Made by a program: the position numbers and the translations under genes
Shown: positions 9,140 through 19,197 of the stretch, piece after piece
Position numbering within the stretch: the stretch's first letter is position 1
How the letters are laid out: every line of letters starts with the position of its first letter
Source of the DNA: Bacteroidales bacterium
Lineage (GTDB): Bacteria > Bacteroidota > Bacteroidia > Bacteroidales > UBA3824
Direction of reading: 5' to 3'
NCBI GenBank assembly: GCA_017541145.1
Contig: JAFXZT010000097.1
Coordinates: 1 to 53,027, forward strand
Length of the DNA: 53,027 nt
Notes under the pieces: model-generated
The model's input: only the letters and a program-made list of their open reading frames with translations
Databases searched by the model: none
Told to the model about the DNA's origin: nothing

Positions 9140-10012
9140 ATGCAATTAATAGACGGTAAAAAAACTTCGGCAGAAATCAAGCAAGAGATTGCTGCTGAGG
9201 TAGCTAAAATGGTAGCTGACGGCAAATCTGCTCCGCATCTTACAGCAGTGCTTGTAGGTCATGACGGTGGCAGCGAAACATACGTGGCTCACAAAATCAA
9301 ATCTTGCGAAGAGGTTGGTTTTGTTTCGCAATTGATTCGTTTTGAGGACGATGTTACTGAAGACGAACTTTTGAAAACTGTTGACATGCTCAACAAAGAT
9401 CCTAAAGTTGACGGTTTTATCGTTCAGTTGCCTTTGCCGAAACATATTGACGAACAGAAGATTATAGAGGCAGTAAGTCCCGAAAAAGATGTGGACGGTT
9501 TTCATCCTGTAAATTTAGGAAAACTTGTAGCCGGTCTTGATACATTTGTATCAGCTACACCGTCAGGCATTGTAGATTTGCTGAAACGTTATAATATCCC
9601 GACAGCGGGCAAACATTGCGTAATTATCGGTAGAAGCAATATTGTTGGCCGTCCGTTGAGTATTCTGATGAGTCAAAAAGGTATTGATGCTACAGTTACT
9701 GTCTGCCATTCACGAACCGAAAATCTCAAGGAAATCACGCAATCGGCTGATATTCTTGTAGCTGCAATCGGAAAACCGGGTTTTGTAACCGGCGATATGG
9801 TGAAAGATGGCGTTGCTGTTATCGACGTTGGTACTACGCGTGTAAAATCAGACCAAACAAAATCGGGTTGGAAACTAAAAGGCGATGTTGATTTTGATTC
9901 TGTGTCACCTAAAGCCTCATTTATAACTCCTGTTCCGGGAGGTGTTGGTCCGATGACAATTTGTTCTCTTTTGAAGAACACTCTTAAAGCTGCAAAGAAT
10001 CGTACTAAATAA
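9140..10012 (+). CDS. folD: Bifunctional methylenetetrahydrofolate dehydrogenase / methenyltetrahydrofolate cyclohydrolase FolD
   Basis: 290 aa, standard length. It interconverts 5,10-methylene- and 10-formyl-tetrahydrofolate with NADP, supplying one-carbon units for purine and formyl-Met synthesis in the cytosol. Visible signatures are [19 protein letters not shown] (substrate and catalytic Lys region), [14 protein letters not shown], the Rossmann motif [16 protein letters not shown] and the C-terminal [11 protein letters not shown]. It sits 23 nt after ffh and ends at a strong terminator, giving a likely two-gene transcript. Confidence 0.97.
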   Translation: MQLIDGKKTSAEIKQEIAAEVAKMVADGKSAPHLTAVLVGHDGGSETYVAHKIKSCEEVGFVSQLIRFEDDVTEDELLKTVDMLNKDPKVDGFIVQLPLPKHIDEQKIIEAVSPEKDVDGFHPVNLGKLVAGLDTFVSATPSGIVDLLKRYNIPTAGKHCVIIGRSNIVGRPLSILMSQKGIDATVTVCHSRTENLKEITQSADILVAAIGKPGFVTGDMVKDGVAVIDVGTTRVKSDQTKSGWKLKGDVDFDSVSPKASFITPVPGGVGPMTICSLLKNTLKAAKNRTK

Positions 10013-10025
10013 TTTTTTTCTTTAC

Positions 10026-10059
10026 AAAGAGGTTGCTTATGCAGCCTCTTTTGTTTTTT
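10026..10059 (+). terminator. Terminator of ffh-folD
   Basis: An 11-bp stem (10026-10036 with 10041-10051, one G-T pair) with a 4-nt loop, then a T run to 10059. Confidence 0.85.
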
Positions 10060-10072
10060 AGCTATATACCAA

Positions 10073-10498
10073 ATGGATTTGGAAATAGAAAACCTCTTGA
10101 TTGATAATAATATACGTCCAACTTCTGTACGTATTTTGGTTTGGAAAATTATTCGTGATTTGGATTATGCCTTTTCGTTGCAAGATATAGAAGATTTGTT
10201 GCCGACAATGGATAAAAGTACTATTTTCAGAGCATTACGTTTGTTTTCGGAAAACGATTTGTTGCATGAGCTTGATGACGGTTCGGGACATCAAAAATAT
10301 TGCATTCATACGGGGCAAAGTCATCATCATGAAGAATGTCATCATGTTCATCTTTATTGTACAAGATGTGGTAAAACATTCTGTATCAAGCAAGAACATA
10401 TTCCCGAAGTTCATCTTCCTGAAGGTTTTGTAATGGAGTCGGTTTCTTATATTATTCGAGGTTTGTGTCCGAGATGCGCAAAATTTTCAGAAAAATAG
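10073..10498 (+). CDS. Fur family metal-dependent transcriptional repressor
   Basis: 141 aa. The N-terminal winged helix (about 10-75: RPTSVRILVWKIIRDLDYAF and STIFRALRLFSENDLL) and the C-terminal metal-binding domain are both recognisable. A His-rich segment HHHEECHHVHLYC is followed by CTRC and, near the end, CPRC: the two CxxC pairs of the structural Zn site seen in Fur, Zur and PerR. Which metal it senses cannot be decided; the His-rich region suggests Zn or Fe. The ATG lies only 13 nt after the folD terminator tract and no promoter box is seen, so it may rely on read-through or a non-consensus promoter. DUF2461 follows 55 nt later with its own -7 box. Confidence 0.9.
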   Translation: MDLEIENLLIDNNIRPTSVRILVWKIIRDLDYAFSLQDIEDLLPTMDKSTIFRALRLFSENDLLHELDDGSGHQKYCIHTGQSHHHEECHHVHLYCTRCGKTFCIKQEHIPEVHLPEGFVMESVSYIIRGLCPRCAKFSEK

Positions 10499-10520
10499 TT
10501 CAGTTGCGGGAATTTAATTG

Positions 10521-10528
10521 TACCTTTG
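10521..10528 (+). promoter_or_regulatory. -7 box (TACCTTTG) of the DUF2461 gene
   Basis: TAnnTTTG match 25 nt upstream of the ATG; a TTG at 10504-10506 is only 14 nt upstream, so the -33 element is weak. Confidence 0.45.
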
Positions 10529-10553
10529 TCGCAACAAAAAAATTTATAATTAA

Positions 10554-11267
10554 ATGGCAAAGTACGATATAGAGCAAATGCTTGATTTTCTGAGAGAAAT
10601 CAAAGTAAATAACAATACAGAATGGATGAATGCCAACAGAGGTTGGTACGAACAAGTTCGTGACGGGTTCAAGGCAATGAGTCAGGAAATTTTGATTAAA
10701 CTGCAAGCTATTGATCCGTCGCTTGGAGGTTTGGAAGTAAAAAATTGTATATATCGTTTCAATCGAGATACACGTTTTTCACCTGACAAAGCTCCGTACA
10801 AACGTCATTTAGCATCGTATTTTGCGCCGGGTGGCAAAAAAGCTGTGACTGCCGGTTATTATTTTCATCTCCAGCCTTTTGATTCTGATGATACATTTTT
10901 CGGTCAAACCATGCTTTGTTCCGGTATTTGGGCACCGCCGACCGAGGGTGCAAAACTTATTCGTGAGGAAATTTTTTACGGTGGGGGAGAGGCTCTTACC
11001 GAAATTTTGAACCGTGATGAAATTAAAAAACATTTCGGAAATTCATATAACGAAACGGATAAGCTCAAGGTAATTCCAAAAAACTTAAAAGGTTCTGAAT
11101 ACGAGGAACTTATCCGCTTGAAATCTTGGTTGTTAATCGAATATCTCAGCGATGAAGATTGTCTGAAAAACGATTTCGTGGATTATGTAGTAGAAACTTT
11201 CAGAATCACAAAAGATTTCAATGATTTTTTTAATGAAATACTTTTGGATGCCAATCTTAGTTGGTAG
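10554..11267 (+). CDS. DUF2461 domain protein
   Basis: 237 aa. It matches the DUF2461/TIGR02453 family by eye: LDFLREIKVNNNTEWMNANR at the N-terminus, IYRFNRDTRFSPDKAPYKRH in the middle, and GYYFHLQP. The family is widespread in bacteria and some eukaryotes, with no established biochemical function that I know of. No signal peptide, so cytosolic. It converges on the MCP gene, whose stop lies only 5 nt beyond; there is no visible terminator between, so the two transcripts probably overlap. Confidence 0.85.
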   Translation: MAKYDIEQMLDFLREIKVNNNTEWMNANRGWYEQVRDGFKAMSQEILIKLQAIDPSLGGLEVKNCIYRFNRDTRFSPDKAPYKRHLASYFAPGGKKAVTAGYYFHLQPFDSDDTFFGQTMLCSGIWAPPTEGAKLIREEIFYGGGEALTEILNRDEIKKHFGNSYNETDKLKVIPKNLKGSEYEELIRLKSWLLIEYLSDEDCLKNDFVDYVVETFRITKDFNDFFNEILLDANLSW

Positions 11268-11272
11268 TTTTG

Positions 11273-13321
11273 TTACTGCATAACATTTTTGTTTTTGCCG
11301 GTTTTGATTTCATCAATTCTTGCCAAAAGGTCTTCCACTTGTTTGGTAAGAGAAGCCACTTCGTCTTCGTTGGTATTTTCAAACTTAAAGAACGACATCG
11401 TATCGTCAAGATTTTCGGCTTGAGTTTGAGATTCATCAGCAGAAGACGAAAGTTGCTCTGCCGTGGCTGCATTTTGCTGAGTAATATCGTTTAATTGTTG
11501 CAACGCATTGTTTACTTGTATTGCGCTGTTGTTTTGCTCTACTGACGATGAAGTGATTTCGTGAATCAATTCCGAAGTTTTGTTGATTTGCGGTACAAGT
11601 TGCTCTAATAATTTGCCGGAGCTAACAGCTTGTCTTACACCGTCTTCTGTCAACATGTCGATTTCCTTGGCTGCCTCCTGACTTCTTACGGCGAGTTTTC
11701 GGATTTCGGAGGCAACTACAGTAAAACCTTTGCCAAGTTCGCCGACTCTTGCAGCTTCTATCGCTGCATTCACCGCCAAAAGATCAGTTTTACCTACAAT
11801 TTCGTTTATGATACTTATCTTGTCGGTGATTATTTTCATGGATTCTACCGTAAGACTTACCGAATCGTTGGCTTTTAGTACAGATTCTACAACTTTGTTG
11901 GTAATTTGTTCGGTCTCTCTTGCATTTTCAGCGTTCCTGAGTATCGATGATGACATCTCTTGCATTGCCGATGCAACTTCCTCGCTTGCAGACGCTTGCT
12001 GATTTGCACCCGAAGCCATCATGGCTGCCGAATGGGCTAATTCTTTGCCCGCAATATTCATGTTGATTGATGATTGTTTTACCTCGCCGGTGATATGTTT
12101 TAATGATTGTACCATTTTGTCGAGGGCTATCATCAATTCGGTAATTTCTGTATCGCCGTGTTTAAAATTCAATTTGAAATTTACATTCAACACGCCTTGC
12201 GACAATAATTTTACGCCTTTGAGCATTTTTCGTATCGGAGCACCTATCCGGAATCCTACTAAAACTGATATAATTGCGCCCAAAAGTAAGATTATTATAG
12301 CGAGTATTATCGCCGCAGACATCCGTTTTATGATGCCTTTGGAGAGAATATTTTTATCAATTATTGTAATCACCATCCAAGATGCACCGGCTCTGTTCAA
12401 TTGGAGATGTTCTAAATTTATACATTCGTTGTTTATGATTACCGGTTTGTTTTCAGCAATTGTATTTTTTTCGATTTCCAATCCGGTATGTCCGAGTATC
12501 TCCGTGATTTTTTTGCCGTTGTATTCAATATTTGTCGTGTTGCTTATTATATTAGAATTGCCGTCGGTGACATAGAAATTGCAGCCGTCTAATTCTGAAT
12601 TTATGTTAGGAACGATGTCTTCGATAAATTTTACATTGATATACGTAAATACGCATCCGTAAAAGTCTTCTCCGTTTAATATTGGTACAAGAATCGGTAT
12701 TACAATTTCTCTTCTGCCGGCAACTACAGCTTCTATGCTGGAAAGTACCATTGTTTCTTTGGTTTTGCGAACTTCTTCAAAAAGTTTTTCGTCGAAAACA
12801 AATTTTTTGTCCGGCACAACTTCTCCGTTTGTTTTTGTAAAGTAGTAGCACATCCTACCGTACCATTGTGCATAAGTCGGGTCTTTTTTCAGATTATCGT
12901 CTTGACCGTCAAATGCTTCCCAATCCCAATAGACGCCAAAGATTTCACATTTGTTTATATTTGGGTAATTGGCTTTTAGAAATTCTATTACTTCTGTGCG
13001 TGAAATTTTTACATCCAAACTGTCATTTTTAGCAGTTCCGTAGATATTAGCTAAAGTTTTAGAAATATCAATTGCCTTTTTGATAGTTTGTTGGATGTTT
13101 TCTTTGTATTGAGATGATAGTTCTACCAATTGGGCTTGCCCCTTTGCTTTCATTAGGTTGTTAGCATGGATGTAAAAGAAAATTATCCATGCCGCCAATG
13201 TCCAAAAAACAACGCCCAAAAACCATCTTCTTATTCTGGTGCCTACTGCACTGGAGTAAATGACACTTTTTAGTCCGTGATTTTTGATGTGTTTGATATA
13301 TAATGCCAATTCGTTACTCAT
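11273..13321 (-). CDS. Methyl-accepting chemotaxis protein (dCache-like sensor, HAMP, MCP signalling domain)
   Basis: 682 aa. TM1 at about 32-52, an extracytoplasmic domain of about 280 residues (55-335) with features of a double Cache fold ([18 protein letters not shown]), TM2 at 337-356, HAMP at about 357-412 ([12 protein letters not shown]), then the signalling coiled coil. The hairpin tip that contacts CheA and CheW is at about 505-543 ([20 protein letters not shown]). A signal such as a small organic ligand would be sensed outside and passed to CheA. It is last in the operon, 5 nt after cheW. No C-terminal CheR-tethering pentapeptide is seen, and no CheR or CheB is encoded in the window. 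Confidence 0.92.
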   Translation of the reverse strand: MSNELALYIKHIKNHGLKSVIYSSAVGTRIRRWFLGVVFWTLAAWIIFFYIHANNLMKAKGQAQLVELSSQYKENIQQTIKKAIDISKTLANIYGTAKNDSLDVKISRTEVIEFLKANYPNINKCEIFGVYWDWEAFDGQDDNLKKDPTYAQWYGRMCYYFTKTNGEVVPDKKFVFDEKLFEEVRKTKETMVLSSIEAVVAGRREIVIPILVPILNGEDFYGCVFTYINVKFIEDIVPNINSELDGCNFYVTDGNSNIISNTTNIEYNGKKITEILGHTGLEIEKNTIAENKPVIINNECINLEHLQLNRAGASWMVITIIDKNILSKGIIKRMSAAIILAIIILLLGAIISVLVGFRIGAPIRKMLKGVKLLSQGVLNVNFKLNFKHGDTEITELMIALDKMVQSLKHITGEVKQSSINMNIAGKELAHSAAMMASGANQQASASEEVASAMQEMSSSILRNAENARETEQITNKVVESVLKANDSVSLTVESMKIITDKISIINEIVGKTDLLAVNAAIEAARVGELGKGFTVVASEIRKLAVRSQEAAKEIDMLTEDGVRQAVSSGKLLEQLVPQINKTSELIHEITSSSVEQNNSAIQVNNALQQLNDITQQNAATAEQLSSSADESQTQAENLDDTMSFFKFENTNEDEVASLTKQVEDLLARIDEIKTGKNKNVMQ

Positions 13322-13326
13322 AATTC

Positions 13327-13800
13327 TTATTTTTTGATGTTGTTAAGAGAGAAAATGGCTGATGTATCTAAGATTGTAATAAAGTTGTCTTTGTGTTTGA
13401 ATATTCCTTCTGTGTATTCTGTTTTGATTTTTGTATCGAAATCAGGAATCGGCATTATATCTATCGGTTTTACGTCCACTACATCCGAAACGCTGTTAAC
13501 AATAGAAACAACGGTAAGTTTGTTGTCTGGGTCTTCTTTGTTGATTTCCAAAACAATGAGAACGCTGTTGTCGGCATTAAATTCCGCAGTGGCATTCAAT
13601 CCGCATTTTTTACGTACATCAATCAACGGTAATATTTCGCCTCTGAAATTTATAACGCCCATTATGTAAGGCGGAGTTTTGGGTATTATCGTTACCTTTT
13701 GAAGTTCAATTACTTCAATAACTTCAGAGACTTTGTACGCGTATAGTTCCTGATTGAGCAAAAATGTAAGATATGATGTTCCGTTGCTGTAATTTTCCAT
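13327..13800 (-). CDS. cheW: Chemotaxis coupling protein CheW
   Basis: 157 aa, a single CheW SH3-like double-barrel domain: [22 protein letters not shown] at the N-terminus, [22 protein letters not shown] in the centre and GVINFRG as the classical signature. It bridges MCP receptors and CheA. It lies between cheA (34 nt upstream) and the MCP gene (5 nt downstream). Confidence 0.95.
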   Translation of the reverse strand: MENYSNGTSYLTFLLNQELYAYKVSEVIEVIELQKVTIIPKTPPYIMGVINFRGEILPLIDVRKKCGLNATAEFNADNSVLIVLEINKEDPDNKLTVVSIVNSVSDVVDVKPIDIMPIPDFDTKIKTEYTEGIFKHKDNFITILDTSAIFSLNNIKK

Positions 13801-13834
13801 TATATTGTACTTTAGTTGTTATTACAATCTGTTG

Positions 13835-15979
13835 TTAATTTGCTTTTTCCATCTGACGGATCAATTTGTTGGTATCAAGTACGAGGGCTATACTACCGTC
13901 GCCGAGGATACTTCCGCCTGAGATATATTCTTGATTTGCAAAATATCTTCCGAGCGATTTCAATACCGCCTGATGCTCTCCTACGATTTTGTCAACAATT
14001 AGACCTACTCTGCCGTCTTTGTAGTTAACAATGATTACACTTTCTTCTTCGGGCGGTGTACCATGAATTTCCATTTCTTTTCTTAGGTCGATAATTGTTG
14101 TCGGTTCGCCTTCGTAGATAAAACGTCCGTTGTCTTCTTCTAATTTTTGTCTTGTAATCTGAGAACAACTGTCGATAATATATACCGGAATCAATAGCAA
14201 TGTAGTCTCTACCGAAACCAGCAACGCATCTACAATGCTCAGAGTAAGAGGCAGTTTAATTGTTGTAATAGTACCAAGATCCACTTCGGAATCCATTTCG
14301 ATTTCACCGCGAAGTTTTATAATATTTTGTTTTACAACATCCATTCCAACGCCGCGTCCCGAAATTCCGGTAATTTTTTGTGCCGTAGAAAATCCGGGTA
14401 AAAATACAAGGTCATATAATTGACGGTCAGTCGGTTTTTCAGTTGGTTTCAAGAATCCTTTTTCTATTGCTTTTTTCTTTAGATATTCGGGATTCATGCC
14501 TGCACCGTCGTCTTGTACTTGTATGAAAACATTACTTCCTGAGTAGAATGCTGTAAATTTTATAATTCCGTGGTCAGGCTTATGAAGTTCGCGTCTGCGT
14601 TCCACCGATTCTATTCCGTGGTCAATACTATTTCTGATGATGTGCATCAATGGTACGGAAAGGTTGTCAATGATTGTTTTATCAAGCTCAGTATCAGTAC
14701 CTTCAGTTACAAAATCTATTTTTTTGCCCAATTCGTTGCTCAGGTCTCTTACCAAACGTTGAAATCTCAAAACCATGCTTTCTATCGGTACAAGTCGTAT
14801 TGATAAGGCATTGTCTTTGAACTTGTTGGAAAGTTTGTCGATTTTTTCGCAAATAGTACCGAGTTCCGGGATGTTGTATTTTTCGGCGAGCAACAGCATT
14901 TCTGCCTTGGTAGTTACAAGTTCTGATACAAGGTTCATCAACTCGTCGAGCTTGTCGGAATCTACTTTTATGCTTGAATTTTTGTTATCAGAAGTGTCGG
15001 TTGAGCGGCTGTAAGTTTTTTCGTCTGAATACGAATTGTTGATTTTTGCCATTGCCGCCAAAGAGTGTTCTGCGGTTTTGGGCTGTTCGGGTTTGGCTGG
15101 TTCTTCTTGTTTTGTCGGTTGTTCGGGTTGAATATTTGGTTGATTTTTTTCTGTTTGCAAATTACTTCCCGAAGTGCTGTTACCGAAAAGACTGTTTGCA
15201 AATTTTGCGAGTTGGGTAACATCTGTTTTGGTATCGGTAGACTGCAAACGTGTAATTTCTGCTACAAATTCTTCTTTTTGGAAAAGGTCTTTTTCTGCTA
15301 TTTTGGTGATTTTCACCTCGTCAGCCACGAAAAGGAAAATTTCTTCGATTTCGTTGTAAGGTTTTGTAGTAGAAAAAACAGATTCCCAATACATGTAGAA
15401 TTTACCCGTTGCATTTGGGTCGTTGTCGCTCCAAGAACGGGGAATTGTCAGACCATCACCGATAGCATCAATTTCTGCGAGTAAAGATTGAATATTGATA
15501 CCTCGTGTTGTGATGTCGGCTTCGGGTGTAAACAGCACATAATAAGTGGCAGCTCCGTCTGTATCGGGAGCCATCATTGTTGGTTGCTCTTGTGGTTTGC
15601 TGTTGCCGTCGGGACTTATAGTATTGAGTTTTGCTAAAAACTGTTCTACAAGTTTGTCGTCGTCGGGACCCGGAGCGTTTAGCAATTGTCTGAGTAAATC
15701 AATGCACTCCAACGTTATAGCTGAAACTTCTTTGCTTACAGAGATATGATTGTCACGGATTTTACCGTAGATACTTTCCACATCGTGTGTGATTTTTTCC
15801 ACGGTCTTAAACTCGTACATTCCGCTTGTACCTTTTATGGTGTGCATCACTCTGAAGACTTGATTTATCTCGTCTTCACTTGACGGATTTTGTTCAAGTT
15901 GCAGCAACGATCCTTCCATGTCGTTGAGAAGGTCGTTTACTTCTTCAAGATATTTCTTTTTAAATTGTTCGAGCATCAT
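13835..15979 (-). CDS. cheA: Chemotaxis histidine kinase CheA
   Basis: 714 aa. P1 HPt domain (1-105) with phospho-accepting H46 in VFRVMHTIKGTSG. A region at about 130-250 (TYYVLFTPEADITTRG and following) takes the place of the usual P2 domain, followed by a Pro/Gln/Lys-rich linker (about 270-310). P3 dimerisation helices (DSDKLDELMNLVSELV). P4 ATPase with N box HIIRNSIDHGIE, G1 VQDDGAGMNP and G2 GRGVGMDVVKQNI. P5 CheW-like domain at the C-terminus. It autophosphorylates on His under receptor control and passes phosphate to a receiver, most simply the double-receiver protein encoded just upstream. The second ORF codon is also Met, so the start is uncertain by one codon. Confidence 0.95.
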   Translation of the reverse strand: MMLEQFKKKYLEEVNDLLNDMEGSLLQLEQNPSSEDEINQVFRVMHTIKGTSGMYEFKTVEKITHDVESIYGKIRDNHISVSKEVSAITLECIDLLRQLLNAPGPDDDKLVEQFLAKLNTISPDGNSKPQEQPTMMAPDTDGAATYYVLFTPEADITTRGINIQSLLAEIDAIGDGLTIPRSWSDNDPNATGKFYMYWESVFSTTKPYNEIEEIFLFVADEVKITKIAEKDLFQKEEFVAEITRLQSTDTKTDVTQLAKFANSLFGNSTSGSNLQTEKNQPNIQPEQPTKQEEPAKPEQPKTAEHSLAAMAKINNSYSDEKTYSRSTDTSDNKNSSIKVDSDKLDELMNLVSELVTTKAEMLLLAEKYNIPELGTICEKIDKLSNKFKDNALSIRLVPIESMVLRFQRLVRDLSNELGKKIDFVTEGTDTELDKTIIDNLSVPLMHIIRNSIDHGIESVERRRELHKPDHGIIKFTAFYSGSNVFIQVQDDGAGMNPEYLKKKAIEKGFLKPTEKPTDRQLYDLVFLPGFSTAQKITGISGRGVGMDVVKQNIIKLRGEIEMDSEVDLGTITTIKLPLTLSIVDALLVSVETTLLLIPVYIIDSCSQITRQKLEEDNGRFIYEGEPTTIIDLRKEMEIHGTPPEEESVIIVNYKDGRVGLIVDKIVGEHQAVLKSLGRYFANQEYISGGSILGDGSIALVLDTNKLIRQMEKAN

Positions 15980-16027
15980 TGATTTTATGTTGATTGTAAT
16001 AAAAAAATTGAAATATGTAGAAAAATT

Positions 16028-16813
16028 TTATTGCAATGCTTTCTTGATAAACATCAAGAATTTGTCAATAACAAACGGTTTCTGAATCCAACCGGTGATA
16101 CCAATTTGTTTCGATTTTTGTTTCTTTTCTTCGTTGATTTCGGTTGTAAGCAACAAAATCGGTATTCCTCTGTATTCAGGAAGTTTCTTAACAGTTTCTG
16201 CAAGTTCCAAGCCATTTTTTCTCGGCATGTTTAAATCTGTAACCAAAAGATCGATTTTTCTGCCGTCGAAATATTTCAACGCGTCTTGACCGTCTACAGC
16301 TTTGATTACTTCGTAACCGGCTTGTTTTAAAGTGAACTCAATTACGAAACGTGTGTTTTCAAAATCGTCGGCAATAAGAATTGTTTTTTTCGTGTTTTCT
16401 TCTTCTTCCTGGTCCGGCGAAATTTCTTTTGAGAAAAATACTTCTGCTCTCGGATTCTGAAGGATCTGACGGAAAATTTGTGCATTGTCGCTAAGTTTCA
16501 GCAAATAGCCGCGTGCACCTGCATCTATCAAATCGTTTACATATTTCTTGTTGTCGTACATCGAAAGACCGATGATTACAAGTGACGGATTGATTTTTAA
16601 TGCTTCGCGAGTAGCTTCGATACCGTTCATTTCCGGCATTTCGATATCAATAAATACCAAATCCGGATCGCAAGTATCCAAAATACTCAGAAATTCTTTT
16701 CCATTAGAGGCTTCGGCAATAATTTCTACGTCGCCTAATTTTTGTAATAATGTCTTAATGGCATTTCTGTATACCAACTTGTCATCAACAAGTATTACTT
16801 TCATTCTACTCAT
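16028..16813 (-). CDS. Tandem receiver protein (REC-REC, no output domain)
   Basis: 261 aa made of two response-regulator receivers. REC1 (about 4-120) looks NarL/FixJ-like: ILVDDKLVYRNAI, phospho-site Asp in LVFIDIEMPEMNG, and the LGLS/GARGYLLK motifs, but the usual DNA-binding helix-turn-helix is absent. REC2 (about 143-261) looks CheY-like: ILIADDFENTR, phospho-site in LLVTDLNMPRKNG, conserved Lys in IQKPF. Both acidic pockets are complete, so both should be phosphorylatable. The gene lies between a HisKA_3 (NarX-type) kinase gene upstream and cheA downstream, so REC1 is a natural partner for the former and REC2 for the latter (inference). No separate cheY is in the operon. Confidence 0.9.
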   Translation of the reverse strand: MSRMKVILVDDKLVYRNAIKTLLQKLGDVEIIAEASNGKEFLSILDTCDPDLVFIDIEMPEMNGIEATREALKINPSLVIIGLSMYDNKKYVNDLIDAGARGYLLKLSDNAQIFRQILQNPRAEVFFSKEISPDQEEEENTKKTILIADDFENTRFVIEFTLKQAGYEVIKAVDGQDALKYFDGRKIDLLVTDLNMPRKNGLELAETVKKLPEYRGIPILLLTTEINEEKKQKSKQIGITGWIQKPFVIDKFLMFIKKALQ

Positions 16814-16851
16814 GTTAATTTATAATTTGGGTGTTATTTTATTACGTATTT

Positions 16852-19197
16852 TTATTTGTCTCCTTTATTTAGTTGACCGCCGGACATGTACGGTATTTCT
16901 ATCAAAACGTTCAAGCCTTTGTGCGGTTTGGTTTTGAAACTGCATTTGCCGTTTACAGCTTTTACCCTTCCGATGATATTCGAAAGTCCGCGGCCTGTTC
17001 CGTCTTTGGATTTCGGCAGTTTTTTCATGTCGAAACCTACTCCGTCGTCAGCATATTCCAACAACAAATGGTTGTTTTCTGTTGCTAAACTTATCGCAAC
17101 GTTTTTAGCTTTGGCGTGTTTCATTGTGTTGTTTATCAGCTCGTTGATTATACGGTAAACTGATAATTCCAAGGCCTTGTCGTTTGTCGGTTTGTACAAT
17201 GAATGTGAGAATCCGAATTTTATTAATCTGGAATTCTCCAATCCTTCTATGATATTTTTGATTGTGGCTACAAGTCCGAATCTTGATAGTATTACCGGAT
17301 GCAAATTGTTTGCAATTTCCTTAACACTTGAGATTGCCTGACCCACAAGTTCTTTCGTAAGTTTTAGCGTCCTGAAACTTTCTTCGTATTCCGTACCGCC
17401 TGATATTATCAGGTTGATATAGATATTGATACTTGACAGCAATGCACCAAGTCCGTCGTGAAGTTCTTGTGCCAAACGTGTACGCTCTTTTTCTTCGGCA
17501 GCATTCGACGCGCTGAGTATTGCGCTGTCCATGTTTTTCAGTGTAGTGATGTCAGTGAAAATCAGTAATGAAATTACATCGTCGCCAATCGTCATTTTGG
17601 ATGCGGTGGCTTCCACAAACATCTTTGTACCGTCCGATTTTGTTTTTGAAATTGTAGCAGTCTCAAAAAGCGGCGGTTTCCCTACTTTTTCTACAAGTTT
17701 TATTATACCTTTCAGCGGCTCGCCTTTTATAATAGTGTCGAGTTTTACACCCGTAAGGTCATCGTTTTTCGTAATATTAAACAGTTCCAAAAATCTCTTG
17801 TTATAACGTTCTACCTCAAGATTTTGATTGATTGAGATAATGCCGTTTGCGCTATATTTAAACAGGCTTGAGATTTCTTTTTCCTGCTGAATAATTCTTT
17901 TTTCGTAGAATTTTTTTCTGACATTATTTCTCACAAGATTTGCTATTGTGGCTATTGCATAGACACTTTCTTGTGTGATTCCGCCGTAATTGGTTCTGCT
18001 TACGTAAATTGTACCAATCAACATATTCTCGATGATAATCGGATAAACCATGTATCGCGGACTTCTTGATGCGATAACTTCCGGAATCATCGGGTCTTGA
18101 ATATTACAAATTATTGAATTCTTGTTTTCTTTCAGCGTTTTTATAAAATTAGGATATTTCTGGTCTGACGGCGGCATTGTACCTCGTCTGCATCCTTCTT
18201 CGCTACCGTTGTGATAAAAGAATTCAGTCCATTTGTCTTTTCTGCCAATCAAGAGTATAATTTCGTCGGCTTTTATCAATTCCATTAGCGAGTTGACAAG
18301 ATATGTGCAATTTGCCATGAAACTGTGTACCGTGTTGGCGTTTTGAGAAATAAGTCTCAGATTTTTTTGAAACTCCAAATTTTTGCGGACTCTGGCTTCT
18401 GATTTTGCTACTCTTGTGATGTTTCGTGTATTGATTACCAGCATTTTGATATTGCCGTCATCGTCTTTCAAAACCTTACCAAAAGTTTCCAAAACCAAAA
18501 TTTTGCCGTATCTGCTTTTGTGAAGTATAAATCTTTGATTGTAATCTCCTTCCTTTTTTATATTGTTGATTGCCTCTCTTACGGTATCTTTATCTTTCTG
18601 ATTTTCTGCAATTTCAGTAAGATTTCTACCGATAAGTTCAAAATCAAGATCAAAAATATTTTTACTTGATTTCGAGGCATATATTACATTTCCGTCAGGG
18701 TCGGTGAGTATCATTGCGTTGATGAGGTAGTCGCTCATTACTTTCAATGTTTTGTTCTCCGACTCCAATTTTTGCTGAGCTTCTTTGCTTATTTTCAGTT
18801 CGTTGATTAGGTTGTTGTTTTTTTGCGCAATTTCTATTTGTTTAGAAATTCTTGCCAAAAGCTCGTCTCTTGAAAACGGTTTGCAAACATAATCATTTGC
18901 CCCAGCTTTCAATCCCTGCTCAATACTGGTAGAATCATTGAGTTCCGAAACAAAAATTACCGGAATATTTTCAGTATTTTTGTTTTGTTTCAGCTCTTTG
19001 CAAATGGTATAACCATCCTTTCCCGGCAGATTCACTTCCATTAGAATCAAGTCGGGGATATGCTGAAGGGCTTTGTTTACGGCTTCTGCACCATCGGAGG
19101 CCGTTATATACGTGTAATTTTGGCTCAGCATTGCTTCCAGCATCACCAAATTTACACTGTTGCTATCAACAGCAAGTATGGTACATTTTTCTTTCAT
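16852..19197 (-). CDS. Hybrid sensor histidine kinase (pseudo-receiver, PAS, GAF, PAS, HisKA_3, HATPase)
   Basis: 781 aa, no membrane segment, so cytosolic. Order: receiver-like domain (5-120), coiled coil, PAS (about 150-260), GAF (about 285-425), PAS (about 435-555), dimerisation/phosphotransfer domain of HisKA_3 type with H580 in LAQELHDGLGALLSS, and HATPase_c with NELINNTMKHA, DDGVGFDM and GTGRGLSNI. The N-terminal receiver is degenerate: the phospho-acceptor position is E54 (LILMEVNLPGKDG) instead of Asp, and the acidic pair reads DS rather than DD (AVDSNSVN), although the conserved Lys (CKPFSRDE) remains. It should phosphorylate a NarL-type receiver, most likely REC1 of the next gene (39 nt downstream). 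Its start overlaps the recX stop by 4 nt (ATGA), implying translational coupling. Confidence 0.92.
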   Translation of the reverse strand: MKEKCTILAVDSNSVNLVMLEAMLSQNYTYITASDGAEAVNKALQHIPDLILMEVNLPGKDGYTICKELKQNKNTENIPVIFVSELNDSTSIEQGLKAGANDYVCKPFSRDELLARISKQIEIAQKNNNLINELKISKEAQQKLESENKTLKVMSDYLINAMILTDPDGNVIYASKSSKNIFDLDFELIGRNLTEIAENQKDKDTVREAINNIKKEGDYNQRFILHKSRYGKILVLETFGKVLKDDDGNIKMLVINTRNITRVAKSEARVRKNLEFQKNLRLISQNANTVHSFMANCTYLVNSLMELIKADEIILLIGRKDKWTEFFYHNGSEEGCRRGTMPPSDQKYPNFIKTLKENKNSIICNIQDPMIPEVIASRSPRYMVYPIIIENMLIGTIYVSRTNYGGITQESVYAIATIANLVRNNVRKKFYEKRIIQQEKEISSLFKYSANGIISINQNLEVERYNKRFLELFNITKNDDLTGVKLDTIIKGEPLKGIIKLVEKVGKPPLFETATISKTKSDGTKMFVEATASKMTIGDDVISLLIFTDITTLKNMDSAILSASNAAEEKERTRLAQELHDGLGALLSSINIYINLIISGGTEYEESFRTLKLTKELVGQAISSVKEIANNLHPVILSRFGLVATIKNIIEGLENSRLIKFGFSHSLYKPTNDKALELSVYRIINELINNTMKHAKAKNVAISLATENNHLLLEYADDGVGFDMKKLPKSKDGTGRGLSNIIGRVKAVNGKCSFKTKPHKGLNVLIEIPYMSGGQLNKGDK

